A stretch of DNA of 64,000 bases from Sulfuriflexus sp. (GTDB lineage Bacteria; Pseudomonadota; Gammaproteobacteria; AKS1). Both the position numbers and the translations under genes were made by a program. This document shows, in pieces, positions 19,491 to 27,517 of the stretch. The DNA lies in NCBI GenBank assembly GCA_023134145.1, contig JAGLUW010000018.1, positions 62,001-126,000 on the forward strand, given 5' to 3'. The stretch's first letter is position 1; each line of letters starts with the position of its first letter. Below the pieces are notes generated by a model that was not told the origin of the DNA, did not search any database, and was given only the letters and a program-made list of their open reading frames with translations.

Positions 19491-19497
19491 TATAATT

Positions 19498-20271
19498 TCA
19501 TGGCCAAGTTGGTGGAAATTGCCCATCTAAAGCCATCTCTAGCTGTATCTTAAAATTTGGATCATCCCACTCCAATAGTGCCATATCAGCTATTTCCTCT
19601 GCTAATTGATGCCTCTTATTCCTTATTAATAGAGCTACAAGATTAGAAACGTTGTTCGAATAATTATTATACGCAAAGCTCATTCTTTTAGCAGGCAGAT
19701 TCCTGGCCTTGGCGAATTTCAAAAATGAATGAAAGTTTTTTACATATCTGAGAAAGGCGTTATCCGGATCTATGTATCTACCGCATAGTTCGTATTTTTT
19801 AGCGCTAATTAACAAAGTTTCCGCCAAGTCATAAACCAGCTTTGCTCTATCTGTGTGATTTTTATCTAACCAAACAAATAAATTAACTGTTTTCTCATCC
19901 GCGTGTAACTTACTATTAATGGATTCGAAATCATTAAAATAATCGCGAGCGTTAACGCCATTACGTATATTTATTTCAGAATTATCCCTAGATGCCTTTA
20001 GCGCTACGAGTGCGGGTGGGTAAATAGTGCTTAAATGATGCCAGTCACTCAGTGCAAATGATAGCCGCACACCATACAACGATCTTCTATATTTCAATGC
20101 ATTATCATGGAACCAAATGTGCTTAGTTAAGCTATCTTTATAGTTTCCGGCTCTGTAATCATCTCTCGCTTCGTTAAGAATTGATCGCGGATCTGGTTCT
20201 GATGGTGGACTCCAATCAGCGTACGAAGATTCAGACACAAAGATTAATAATAGTATTATGAGTATCTTCAC
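19498..20271 (-). CDS. Exported hypothetical protein of an integron-associated family
   Basis: A 257-residue protein with a signal peptide (about 1-18, ending SYA) and a mature start DWSPPSEPDP. The rest is helical and TPR-like: EARDDYRAGNYKDSL, then HIWFHDNALKYRRSLYGVRLSFALS with conserved aromatic and basic residues, and LCGRYIDPD later. I recall similar hypothetical proteins in Vibrio, Shewanella and Xanthomonas, from memory only. It starts with GTG at 20271, preceded by AAGGA, directly after the TTAGCT end of attC at 20286-20348, as cassette genes do. Function unknown. Confidence 0.75.
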   Translation of the reverse strand: MKILIILLLIFVSESSYADWSPPSEPDPRSILNEARDDYRAGNYKDSLTKHIWFHDNALKYRRSLYGVRLSFALSDWHHLSTIYPPALVALKASRDNSEINIRNGVNARDYFNDFESINSKLHADEKTVNLFVWLDKNHTDRAKLVYDLAETLLISAKKYELCGRYIDPDNAFLRYVKNFHSFLKFAKARNLPAKRMSFAYNNYSNNVSNLVALLIRNKRHQLAEEIADMALLEWDDPNFKIQLEMALDGQFPPTWP

Positions 20272-20285
20272 TAGTTATCCTTAGC

Positions 20286-20348
20286 AGCTAACGTTTGAGC
20301 TAAGGGGCGCCGCTTTGCGGTGTCCCTGACTTGAGCGACTTGTTATGC
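20286..20348 (-). repeat. Integron attC recombination site 1
   Basis: On the minus strand: R'' GCATAAC, an imperfect palindrome with a CCGC-AAA-GCGG tip, and R' GTTAGCT, 63 bp in all. The R'' heptamer is the exact complement of GTTATGC, the R' that begins this same cassette at 20827-20833. That match is the diagnostic property of a real cassette. The stop of the gene at 20300 lies inside the site. Confidence 0.85.
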
Positions 20349-20824
20349 CTAGCAGTATCTCCAACAAGTACAACTTTATCTGTTATAAAAACATGTGGTG
20401 CTGGGTTAATATCCGAACCAGGACAGTTACTAGATATACGCCTCCCTGTTAAATCAAACCACGCACATGAACAGAGATCTAAGAAACCGCCTGTTAGAGA
20501 GACAGGATGGTTTGAATATTCTTTATTGCCTTTTATGACATGTAATAGAGCACATTTGCTATCGGGGCTTGTGGCTTCTATAAGCATAAAGTTAGGATTT
20601 CCAGATCTAAGATTATTTTTTCCATATTTTTTGATGAGTAGCTTGGTTTCTTCAACAGAACGACGAATTATGTAATATGGTCCGCCTTTTATATCAACCC
20701 CCAACATACCATGACCAAGTTTACTTAGGTCTACTTTAACTGTTTCTGCTAATAAGCTTGTACTGGAAATAACAAGCAAGATAAATATAGAAATCAGTTT
20801 AGTTTTATGCATATTATTTTTCAT
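20300..20824 (-). CDS. Exported cassette protein with degenerate Rieske-like C-terminus
   Basis: About 174 residues: signal peptide (MHKTKLISIFILLVISSTSLLA), then a mature domain. The C-terminal half (CALLHVIKG...LCSCAWFDLTGRRISSNCPG...VFITDKVVLVGD) resembles the end of Rieske iron-sulfur proteins, C-x-H ... CxCHGSxFDLxGR ... PAP ... VxVG. The histidine of the second ligand pair is replaced by alanine (CSCAW), so a normal [2Fe-2S] cluster is doubtful. The last 15 or so residues are encoded within the attC, typical of cassette ORFs. The start could be the ATG at 20830, 20824 or 20812; 20824 is used. Function unknown. Confidence 0.7.
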   Translation of the reverse strand: MKNNMHKTKLISIFILLVISSTSLLAETVKVDLSKLGHGMLGVDIKGGPYYIIRRSVEETKLLIKKYGKNNLRSGNPNFMLIEATSPDSKCALLHVIKGNKEYSNHPVSLTGGFLDLCSCAWFDLTGRRISSNCPGSDINPAPHVFITDKVVLVGDTARHNKSLKSGTPQSGAP

Positions 20825-20826
20825 GG

Positions 20827-20890
20827 GCATAACGTTTAAGTTAACGGGCGCGAGTCTTTTTTCGCGTCCGGGTTGAACGCCTTGTTAGCT
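20827..20890 (-). repeat. Integron attC recombination site 2
   Basis: On the minus strand: R'' AGCTAAC, inner stem CGGACGCGA / TCGCGCCCG around an A-rich tip, and R' GTTATGC, 64 bp in all. R'' AGCTAAC complements GTTAGCT, the R' at the start of its own cassette (21333-21339). The TAA stop of the gene at 20885 is part of R''. Confidence 0.88.
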
Positions 20891-21319
20891 GTTGTTTTCA
20901 TAGTTTATTTTCTTGAACTCATTTATGCCTAAATCAATTTCCTTGAAAAGAGATGCTTCATCTATTTCTTGTTTATTCTTTTTAAGCCTAGTTACAAACA
21001 GCACAATAGTTTCTCTGACTCTTGAAGCAATATAGTCTCTAATATTATTTTTAGACTTAGGTTCCCACACACTTTCTGGGATTTGAATATCAGCAGTTAT
21101 ATATCGCTGTTTTTTAGCAAACCTGAGTCTTGTTATTTCTTCTTCACCAAATTTTTGTATTGAACCGTCGACACGTATAACAGGAGCGTATTCATCAATA
21201 GCATCGCAGTATGTAGAGGTGCAGCTATTTTTTAATGCTTTATATAGATCGACCTTAATTCGACCTATGTCACCATCTTTTGGGCCTCCAGACTGTACTC
21301 CAATTGATACTATGCTCAT
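20885..21319 (-). CDS. Hypothetical cassette protein
   Basis: A 144-residue soluble protein without signal peptide or membrane helix. The N-terminal part MSIVSIGVQSGGPKDGDIGRIKV looks like a beta strand plus glycine loop; the C-terminal third is a charged helix (RLKKNKQEIDEASLFKEIDLG). It has two cysteines close together (SCTSTYC). I do not recognise the family. It starts 14 bp after attC 3 and its stop codon lies in attC 2, so it occupies an entire 506-bp cassette. Confidence 0.7.
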   Translation of the reverse strand: MSIVSIGVQSGGPKDGDIGRIKVDLYKALKNSCTSTYCDAIDEYAPVIRVDGSIQKFGEEEITRLRFAKKQRYITADIQIPESVWEPKSKNNIRDYIASRVRETIVLFVTRLKKNKQEIDEASLFKEIDLGINEFKKINYENNS

Positions 21320-21332
21320 GACTTCCTTTTAC

Positions 21333-21405
21333 AGCTAACTATAGTTATGGGGCATAAGTGCTACATAGCACGCCCGATTTTGTGTTGTTGATAGTTTGCT
21401 TAGAC
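21333..21405 (-). repeat. Integron attC recombination site 3 (boundary)
   Basis: On the minus strand: an R''-like GTCTAAGC, then AAACTAT pairing with ATAGTT, an inner stem GGGC-GTGCTA-TGTA-GCAC-TTAT-GCCC, and R' GTTAGCT, 73 bp. R' matches the R'' of attC 2, so it defines the 5' edge of the first recognisable cassette. The R'' is less regular than in the other two sites. To its right, 21406-21586 has no gene that I can support. Confidence 0.7.
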
Positions 21406-21586
21406 GCAATTTCCTTTGCTTTCATATTCTTATGCACCAATGTTCCGTATTGATTTAGGAGTGATATGTAGTAGTTCTGCTCTAAATGGGATATCACTTA
21501 TGTTTTCATTAAGTTAGCTGCATTGATACTACTACTGTGTAGTCGGTAGCGTCAAAGGGTTGCGGTCATTGCGTGCTGAAGTATTT

Positions 21587-22402
21587 CTATTTCTGACAGG
21601 CGGTACAATAGTAGGTCGCTCGTTGCCCCATTACGCAATGGCTAATTGGTTTAGCACATTTCCTGCAAGGTTCACCTTTGCGGCCATAAACATTCAGACG
21701 TTGTTGAAAGTAACCCGGTTTACCATCGCCACCGGTAAAGTCTCGCAGGGTTGTACCGCCTTGTTTAATCGCTGCTTTGATAACAGTTTTGATGGCACGG
21801 ACTAATAGCGTGTAATTTTCGAGGCTCACTTTTCCTGCGGCACGGCGAGGATGGATGCCGGCGCGAAATAAAGATTCACTGGCATAAATATTCCCAACGC
21901 CAACGACATTGTGGCTGTCCATAATGAATTGTTTAATACTGATTTTTCGTTTGCGAGCGGTTTGCCATAAATACTTGGCATTAAATTCTGTATCGAGTGG
22001 TTCGGAGCCCAGGTCTTTAAGTAGTTTGTGTTCGAAGGGTGGCTCGTTTGTCCAAAGAACACTGCCGAAACGACGCGGATCATGTAGGCGTAAACATTTT
22101 CCATTGGCGAAGACGAGATCGAAATGGTCGTGTTTGCGAGGTTCGGTGTTGCGGTCGACAACTTGCAAACTACCGGACATGCCAAGGTGCATTAATAAAT
22201 GGCCTTTTGGAAATTCGAGTAGTAAATATTTCCCACGTCGCGTTACTGACAATAATTTTTGCTTGGGAAGTGTTTTCTTAATGGCCGTAGGTATTGGCCA
22301 GCGCAATTTACCATTGCGAATAATAACCGACGTAACGGTTTGGCCTTGTATGTGTGGGCTGATGCCTACTCGGGTGGTCTCAACTTCAGGTAATTCAGGC
22401 AT
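21587..22402 (-). CDS. mutM: Formamidopyrimidine-DNA glycosylase (Fpg)
   Basis: Base-excision repair enzyme that removes 8-oxoguanine and formamidopyrimidines and then nicks the abasic site. The N-terminus is PELPEVETTR, with the catalytic proline after Met1 and the adjacent glutamate. The helix-two-turn-helix region (KQFIMDSHNVVGVGNIYASESLF) is intact, and the C-terminal zinc finger has C-x2-C (CRKC) and C-x2-C (CTAC). Length 271 is normal. It follows the DUF4340 gene by 14 bp on the same strand but is probably only a positional neighbour. Confidence 0.98.
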   Translation of the reverse strand: MPELPEVETTRVGISPHIQGQTVTSVIIRNGKLRWPIPTAIKKTLPKQKLLSVTRRGKYLLLEFPKGHLLMHLGMSGSLQVVDRNTEPRKHDHFDLVFANGKCLRLHDPRRFGSVLWTNEPPFEHKLLKDLGSEPLDTEFNAKYLWQTARKRKISIKQFIMDSHNVVGVGNIYASESLFRAGIHPRRAAGKVSLENYTLLVRAIKTVIKAAIKQGGTTLRDFTGGDGKPGYFQQRLNVYGRKGEPCRKCAKPISHCVMGQRATYYCTACQK

Positions 22403-22416
22403 GAGGTTATTTAAAT

Positions 22417-23280
22417 CTATTTCGTAGCATTGCTGCCGGCTAACGTGAGTAGATCGTTAGCAGCGCTTACGGGAAGATGATATTGAAAACCAAGATCGGC
22501 ACGAATCAGGATAAGTTCTTTATTAGATTGAACCAGCGTAAAACGTATTTTTGAATCATCAGAGAATGTAATAAATATTTCTTTCGTACTATCAGTGGGT
22601 TTAGCCGGCAGGATCTGAATAGCACGTTTATGCTGCCAATGGTCGAGCAGTGTTTGTATTGCATCTGTTGGAATATTATTTTTGGATGATTTATTTCCCG
22701 AGATCATCCATTCACCTTGGGCTGATTTATTAAGCTCAAGCTCAGGTAGTTTTAATGAAGTAATTTTAACGTCATCAGGAACAAGTTGCGGGCTAATAAA
22801 GCTTTCAGTATTGGTACGTAGTCGGTGATAAAAAAGGTCGGTAACCAAGTGAATGGTGTTGTCTTTTAATAGGTAGCGACGTTTATTAATATGTTCGATA
22901 TTACCAAATACATATTCATCATCATTAAAATGCAGACTGGCTCTGGCAGGTTGTAAATCATAGTCGCGCAGATTTTTCCCAACGGCAGAGAAACGCGAAT
23001 GACTAATGGCCTTGGTTAATTTTAGAATCTCATTAATAGGTGTGCTATTGGCTTTTACTTTATATGGCTGCGTCATTAACCAATTATTATCAGTTGTTTG
23101 TTGTAACTGAATATCAGCAAGACCATCACTCTGGATGAAGATGTTTTTTATTTCTGAAATATCGGGCCCACCTAGTCGAATGATATCAGCTTCATTTTTA
23201 TCGGGACTATTCGCGATAAATACACCGATAGCAATAACACCGACCAATAGAGAAAGATTAAGTAATAAACGGGCGTTCAT
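22417..23280 (-). CDS. DUF4340-domain exported protein of a Gld-like ABC system
   Basis: A 287-residue protein with an N-terminal membrane anchor (LLLNLSLLVGVIAIGVFIA) and a periplasmic DUF4340 repeat-like domain (ADIIRLGGPDISEIKNIFI, QPARASLHFNDDEYVFG). Fourth gene of the operon ATPase-permease-GldG-like-DUF4340, separated from the GldG-like gene by 1 bp. The DUF4340 family is regularly encoded with such transporters, but its role is unknown; it may be a periplasmic partner of the GldG-like subunit. Confidence 0.85.
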   Translation of the reverse strand: MNARLLLNLSLLVGVIAIGVFIANSPDKNEADIIRLGGPDISEIKNIFIQSDGLADIQLQQTTDNNWLMTQPYKVKANSTPINEILKLTKAISHSRFSAVGKNLRDYDLQPARASLHFNDDEYVFGNIEHINKRRYLLKDNTIHLVTDLFYHRLRTNTESFISPQLVPDDVKITSLKLPELELNKSAQGEWMISGNKSSKNNIPTDAIQTLLDHWQHKRAIQILPAKPTDSTKEIFITFSDDSKIRFTLVQSNKELILIRADLGFQYHLPVSAANDLLTLAGSNATK

Positions 23281-23281
23281 T

Positions 23282-24619
23282 TTATGTTCGGCGACGACGT
23301 TGCCAAATAATAAAACCAGTGGCGAGTAATATTAGTGGTAGCAAAATAAAAATCAATCCAATAATACCCGCGGTTGAAGCTGAAAATTCGAGTGATAAAT
23401 CGCTACTGGTTTTTGCCGGGATATTAATAAAGGCATCATCGCGGCTTAACCAATTAGCAAGGTTGAGTCCTAAATCTTGATTGCCGGCATTGCCTAGATA
23501 TTGGTTAGAGAGAAAATCGCCATCGCCAATAACAATAACGCGTTGTTCTAATGCGGCTTCCGTGTTGGTGTTGCGAGTTAGGATAACGCCGATGTTGAGC
23601 GGGCCCGGAATATCTTCACCGGCATCAAGGGCCAGTTCGCCTTGTAACTCGCCGGTTTCAGACCAGCTATCTGGTGCAGTAATCAAAAATGGATCAGCCT
23701 GCCATTCACTGCCTTCTATTAGTTCGATGGCACTCGCCTGCGGAAATAGGGTTAAATTCGAAAAGTTATTCGTCACGGCTTGCGTGCCGTATTCAGCAAT
23801 AATGGTAATACGTGGATCATTTAAGCCTAGGCGCTGTGTAGTTGGATCGACCACCATACCGGGATGAAACTCGATACCTAATTGTTCGGCGAGAACACCG
23901 AGGCCATGAGCTTCACCGGGATCAGCTAACCATAATAGGTTACCGCCTTTGGCAAGGTAGTCACCAATAATAGAAACCTCACCAGGCAGCAGATTAACCT
24001 GTGGGCTAGCAATAACCAGTGCGGAAGCATTGCTAGGTATTTGTTGGTTTACGCCAAGGTTAATGGTTTGTGTATTGATGCCGCGTGACTCTAACTGTAC
24101 TGCCCAGTCAGATAGATCATGGTTGGCGCGGCCACGTGGGCTACGTTCGCCGTGGCCTTCAAGAAACACAATAAAACGTTCAGCATTTCGTGCAAGACGT
24201 TGCAGGGCATTTGTCATTGCTTGTTCGGTCAATGTTTGCAGGTTCTCGCGACGTTCGCCATAGCGTAAGACAAGTTCACCTTTAACGCGCACACCATTTT
24301 CTCTTGCCAATTGTGGTTCGATATCAGGGTCGATGAAATTAAGCTTAATATCTTCTTTGTAATTTTGGTAACGCTGCACGAAATTTTCAATTTGCTCATT
24401 ACGGCTAACAAAGGAAGTAATCGAAATAGGCCCGTCAATTTTCTTGAGTAAGGCAATACTCGAATCAGATAATGTATTGCGACTGTTCTTGGTCCAGTCA
24501 CTGCTTACATTATAACGTTCGCCAAGCCATGCCAGCATGGCGACAAAAACAAGGAATAACGCGACAAAAATTATGTTCTGTAAGCGTATTTGCAGGTGAG
24601 TTTTTTTTGTTACTTGCAT
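23282..24619 (-). CDS. GldG-like ABC transporter auxiliary protein
   Basis: A 445-residue protein with a membrane helix near the N-terminus (IIFVALFLVFVAMLAWLGERY), a large periplasmic ABC_transp_aux domain (about 40-400, including NTLSDSSIALLKKIDGPI, VFLEGHGERSP, LLWLADPGE) and a C-terminal helix (IIGLIFILLPLILLATGFIIW) ending in a basic tail. It is of the GldG/IFT52-like family, named from the Bacteroidetes gliding system but widespread in proteobacteria without gliding. Sits 9 bp downstream of the permease gene. Substrate unknown. Confidence 0.88.
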   Translation of the reverse strand: MQVTKKTHLQIRLQNIIFVALFLVFVAMLAWLGERYNVSSDWTKNSRNTLSDSSIALLKKIDGPISITSFVSRNEQIENFVQRYQNYKEDIKLNFIDPDIEPQLARENGVRVKGELVLRYGERRENLQTLTEQAMTNALQRLARNAERFIVFLEGHGERSPRGRANHDLSDWAVQLESRGINTQTINLGVNQQIPSNASALVIASPQVNLLPGEVSIIGDYLAKGGNLLWLADPGEAHGLGVLAEQLGIEFHPGMVVDPTTQRLGLNDPRITIIAEYGTQAVTNNFSNLTLFPQASAIELIEGSEWQADPFLITAPDSWSETGELQGELALDAGEDIPGPLNIGVILTRNTNTEAALEQRVIVIGDGDFLSNQYLGNAGNQDLGLNLANWLSRDDAFINIPAKTSSDLSLEFSASTAGIIGLIFILLPLILLATGFIIWQRRRRT

Positions 24620-24628
24620 GACATTGGC

Positions 24629-25384
24629 TCAATGTTGCATGCGGTAACTATCTAGCTTGCGGATAGTTAACACAATGAAGGTTGTGATGATTAATATGAA
24701 AAATATTACATCCGAGCTATTTACCTGACCATTGTAAAAGGGTGATGCGTGTTTTGATATGGACAGATACTGTAGTGCGCTTTGTGCGGCATCGACTTTA
24801 ATTAAAGAGGCAACTAATTCCACCAACCAAAACAAAAATAAAATAATACCGATACTGCTAAATGCCGCGAGGCCCATATGGTCGGTTAGAGATGATGCGA
24901 ATACTCCGATAGTCATAAAGGTAAACGTCACTAATAAGAAGCCAAGCAGGGAAGAGAAGTAAAGCCCGGCATCAAGTTGTGTACCAAATACAAGCGATAG
25001 TGTAATTAATAGTGGAATGACTGCTGTAATAAGACCAAATAGGTATAGGCCCAGACATTTTCCTAAAACAATTTCACTCATACTAATGGGCGCAGAGAAA
25101 AGTAACTGTGAGGTTTTGTTTTTAAATTCACCACTGAAACTACGCATGGTTAACATGGGTGCGATAAGAATAAATAGATAGCTGCAAAAATAAAATATAG
25201 TCGAAACAATGGTGCCTGTTACGCCAACGCCACCAATACTATTTGATGGGTTATCTAAATATGATTTAACCAGGGTAACGAGTATCAGGAATACGATAAG
25301 ACTGATGCCAGAAAGAATAATCCATGCTAATAGTGAATTAAACATATTACGTAATTCACGTTGAGCAATTGAGAATATGATCAT
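24629..25384 (-). CDS. ABC-2 type permease (GldF-like)
   Basis: A 251-residue integral membrane protein with six predicted helices and the ABC-2 features RELRNMFNSLLAWI at the N-terminus and APMLTMRSFSGEFKNKTSQLLFSAPIS in the first cytoplasmic loop. It overlaps the ATPase gene by 4 bp and therefore is likely translationally coupled. It forms the membrane channel of the Gld-like transporter with the ATPase at 25381-26337. Confidence 0.92.
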   Translation of the reverse strand: MIIFSIAQRELRNMFNSLLAWIILSGISLIVFLILVTLVKSYLDNPSNSIGGVGVTGTIVSTIFYFCSYLFILIAPMLTMRSFSGEFKNKTSQLLFSAPISMSEIVLGKCLGLYLFGLITAVIPLLITLSLVFGTQLDAGLYFSSLLGFLLVTFTFMTIGVFASSLTDHMGLAAFSSIGIILFLFWLVELVASLIKVDAAQSALQYLSISKHASPFYNGQVNSSDVIFFILIITTFIVLTIRKLDSYRMQH

Positions 25385-26337
25385 GCGGTGACTTCTTCTG
25401 CTTGATGTGAGTTGTTATCGCTACAAGTAATATCAATAAACATTTGTTCAAGAGATCCGGTTTGTGGCGTAAGTTCATTAAGTTGCCAGCTATTATTGAC
25501 AGCGCTACTGGCAAAGTCAGCAGGATTAAAATCATCGCTGCAATGTAATTGATAACGACCTTCACTTAGTTGCTCGACCGTATCGACATTATTTAGTGCA
25601 GTTAGTGTTGCGAGTTCGGGCGGGTTGCCTAATGACACAGTGATAATATTTTTCCGTAAGCGTGAATCAAGTCCAGCAAGACTATCCTCAAGTGCGATTT
25701 TGCCTCGGTTGATAATGATCACGCGGTCACAGGTGGATTGCACTTCCGGCAGAATATGGGTTGATAGGATGACACTGTGGTCACTACCGAGTTCACGAAT
25801 AAGGGTACGAATCTCACGTATCTGAATCGGGTCTAGTCCGACGGTGGGCTCATCGAGAATTACAACCTCAGGGGTATGAATAATAGCCTGAGCAATACCA
25901 ACGCGTTGCTGATAGCCTTTAGATAGGTTGGCAATAAGTCGTTTTTGTACATCGCCCAATCCACAACGCTCACAAGCTCGGGCAATTGCTTTGCTAATAT
26001 CCGCGCGAGGAATACGGTTAAGTTTTGCGCAATACTCTAAATACTCAATAACGGTTAGCTCAGTATATAAAGGCGGTTGTTCTGGCAGAAAGCCAAGTGC
26101 TGCTTTGGCTTGGCGTGGTTCATCGAGAATATCGAAACCATTAATCAGCACACGACCTGATGTTGGTGCCAGATTGCCGCTAATGATCTGCATGGTGGTG
26201 GATTTGCCCGCGCCATTGGGTCCCAGAAAGCCGAGGACTTCACCTCGTTTCAGGGTCAGGTTAACGTCGGCCAGAGCGTGTAAATTACCATAGTCACGGT
26301 ACAGGTTTTCAACCTGAATGAGTGTTTCTCTCGACAT
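25381..26337 (-). CDS. ABC transporter ATP-binding protein (GldA-like)
   Basis: ATPase of 318 residues with Walker A (GPNGAGKST), Q loop (FLPEQPPLY), signature (LSKGYQQRVGIAQA), Walker B (VVILDEPTVGLDP) and H switch (STH). The C-terminal ~90 residues form the extension usual in the CcmA/NatA-like ABC-2 class. First gene of the four-gene operon; the 115-bp region to the divergent diguanylate cyclase should carry its promoter. Confidence 0.94.
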   Translation of the reverse strand: MSRETLIQVENLYRDYGNLHALADVNLTLKRGEVLGFLGPNGAGKSTTMQIISGNLAPTSGRVLINGFDILDEPRQAKAALGFLPEQPPLYTELTVIEYLEYCAKLNRIPRADISKAIARACERCGLGDVQKRLIANLSKGYQQRVGIAQAIIHTPEVVILDEPTVGLDPIQIREIRTLIRELGSDHSVILSTHILPEVQSTCDRVIIINRGKIALEDSLAGLDSRLRKNIITVSLGNPPELATLTALNNVDTVEQLSEGRYQLHCSDDFNPADFASSAVNNSWQLNELTPQTGSLEQMFIDITCSDNNSHQAEEVTA

Positions 26338-26452
26338 ACCCTCTCCGCCGTTATTTACGGCTTATTATTAGTACTTAAGTATAATGTTAAGATTAATCTA
26401 ATTGTACCGATATAGTTCATAGATTGCCTTTTTTAATGTGGTGTTAGTAAGT

Positions 26453-27517
26453 ATGAGTGATTTTTGCAAAATTTATGCAATGGATATTGAGCGGCGTGCT
26501 TCGTTGCTAGGTCTGCTTGAGCTTAAAACGGATGACCATAAAGTAGCTGAAGTGCTACATCGGGTTATTCTTGATAAACAGTCCGATAAAATTGTTGATG
26601 ATTTTTATGATTACCTATTACAGCATAATGAATATGCCTTGCTGCTTGAACCTGATTTGATCCCCGCTCTTAAGCAGGCTCAGGCAGCTTATGTACGCAG
26701 TTTTGGGGTCGATTTTGATAGCAGTGATTACTTTGATTACCGTTTGCGGATTGGGCTTGCTCATAAGAGGGTGGGTTTGACGCTGGGTTTGTATCAATGT
26801 GCTTATCGCCAATTACAACAACTCATGCTTAATGAGATCCCTGAAAATTTTATGCAGGATGGTGTTAATGGTCGAGATCTTTGTTGTTTTATTCATAAAA
26901 TAACCACATTAGACATGGCCTTAGCGATAGAAACTTATCACGACGCACTGGTAATGGATATTCAAGATGAATTGGATAATGTTTATTTTGAGAAGGCAGC
27001 ATTACGTGAACGGGTACAAACAGATTCGCTGACGGGTTTATTTACAAGAGATTATGGCCTTGCCATACTGAAAAAATTGTTGATTCGAGGTGAAGTAGAA
27101 AATGATATTTGCCTCATTTTGTTAGATATCGATTTCTTCAAATTAGTTAACGATACCTATGGTCATTTGGCTGGGGATGAGGTGTTACGTCAAATTGGCA
27201 AACTGCTTAACTCTGCTGTTCGAGATTTTGACACGGTATGCCGTTTTGGTGGAGAAGAATTTATGATTGTGCTGCGTCATACAACAAAGAATGTTGCCAT
27301 GAAAGTAGCTGAACGTATTCGTCAGAGTATCAGTGAAAATATTGTTCAATTTGATGGAAAAGATATTCAGGTCACGATTAGTCAGGGTGTTGCTGTTGCT
27401 CAGTCGGAAAGTGATAGTATGGTGTTATTGAATAAAGCAGATGCGGCTTTATATGAGGCTAAGGCTCAAGGGCGGAATTGTGTTGTGATGAGTGGGGCAG
27501 ATGTTATTAGGGATTGA
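26453..27517 (+). CDS. Globin-coupled diguanylate cyclase
   Basis: Soluble sensor of 354 residues. Residues ~20-155 have the globin-coupled sensor pattern, with proximal histidine H104 in the RLRIGLAHKRVGLTLGLYQCAY-type helix. A short linker leads to a GGDEF domain (about 188-345) with active site GGEEF (266-270) and an inhibitory I-site RDFD (257-260). It should make c-di-GMP in response to O2 or another gas bound to heme, under product inhibition. An upstream GTG at 26438 is a possible start. The 3' end overlaps the hydantoinase A gene by 26 bp, which suggests coupling of the two, though no functional link is known. Confidence 0.88.
   Translation: MSDFCKIYAMDIERRASLLGLLELKTDDHKVAEVLHRVILDKQSDKIVDDFYDYLLQHNEYALLLEPDLIPALKQAQAAYVRSFGVDFDSSDYFDYRLRIGLAHKRVGLTLGLYQCAYRQLQQLMLNEIPENFMQDGVNGRDLCCFIHKITTLDMALAIETYHDALVMDIQDELDNVYFEKAALRERVQTDSLTGLFTRDYGLAILKKLLIRGEVENDICLILLDIDFFKLVNDTYGHLAGDEVLRQIGKLLNSAVRDFDTVCRFGGEEFMIVLRHTTKNVAMKVAERIRQSISENIVQFDGKDIQVTISQGVAVAQSESDSMVLLNKADAALYEAKAQGRNCVVMSGADVIRD

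Noticed and set aside
19089-21319. Cassette genes considered as a toxin-antitoxin or phage-defence island
   Set aside because: None shows a recognisable nuclease, toxin, antitoxin or defence motif; two have plain signal peptides and one is a membrane protein.
23481-24263. Several plus-strand frames opposite the GldG-like gene
   Set aside because: All are shadows of the minus-strand operon, which has intact motifs and tight spacing.
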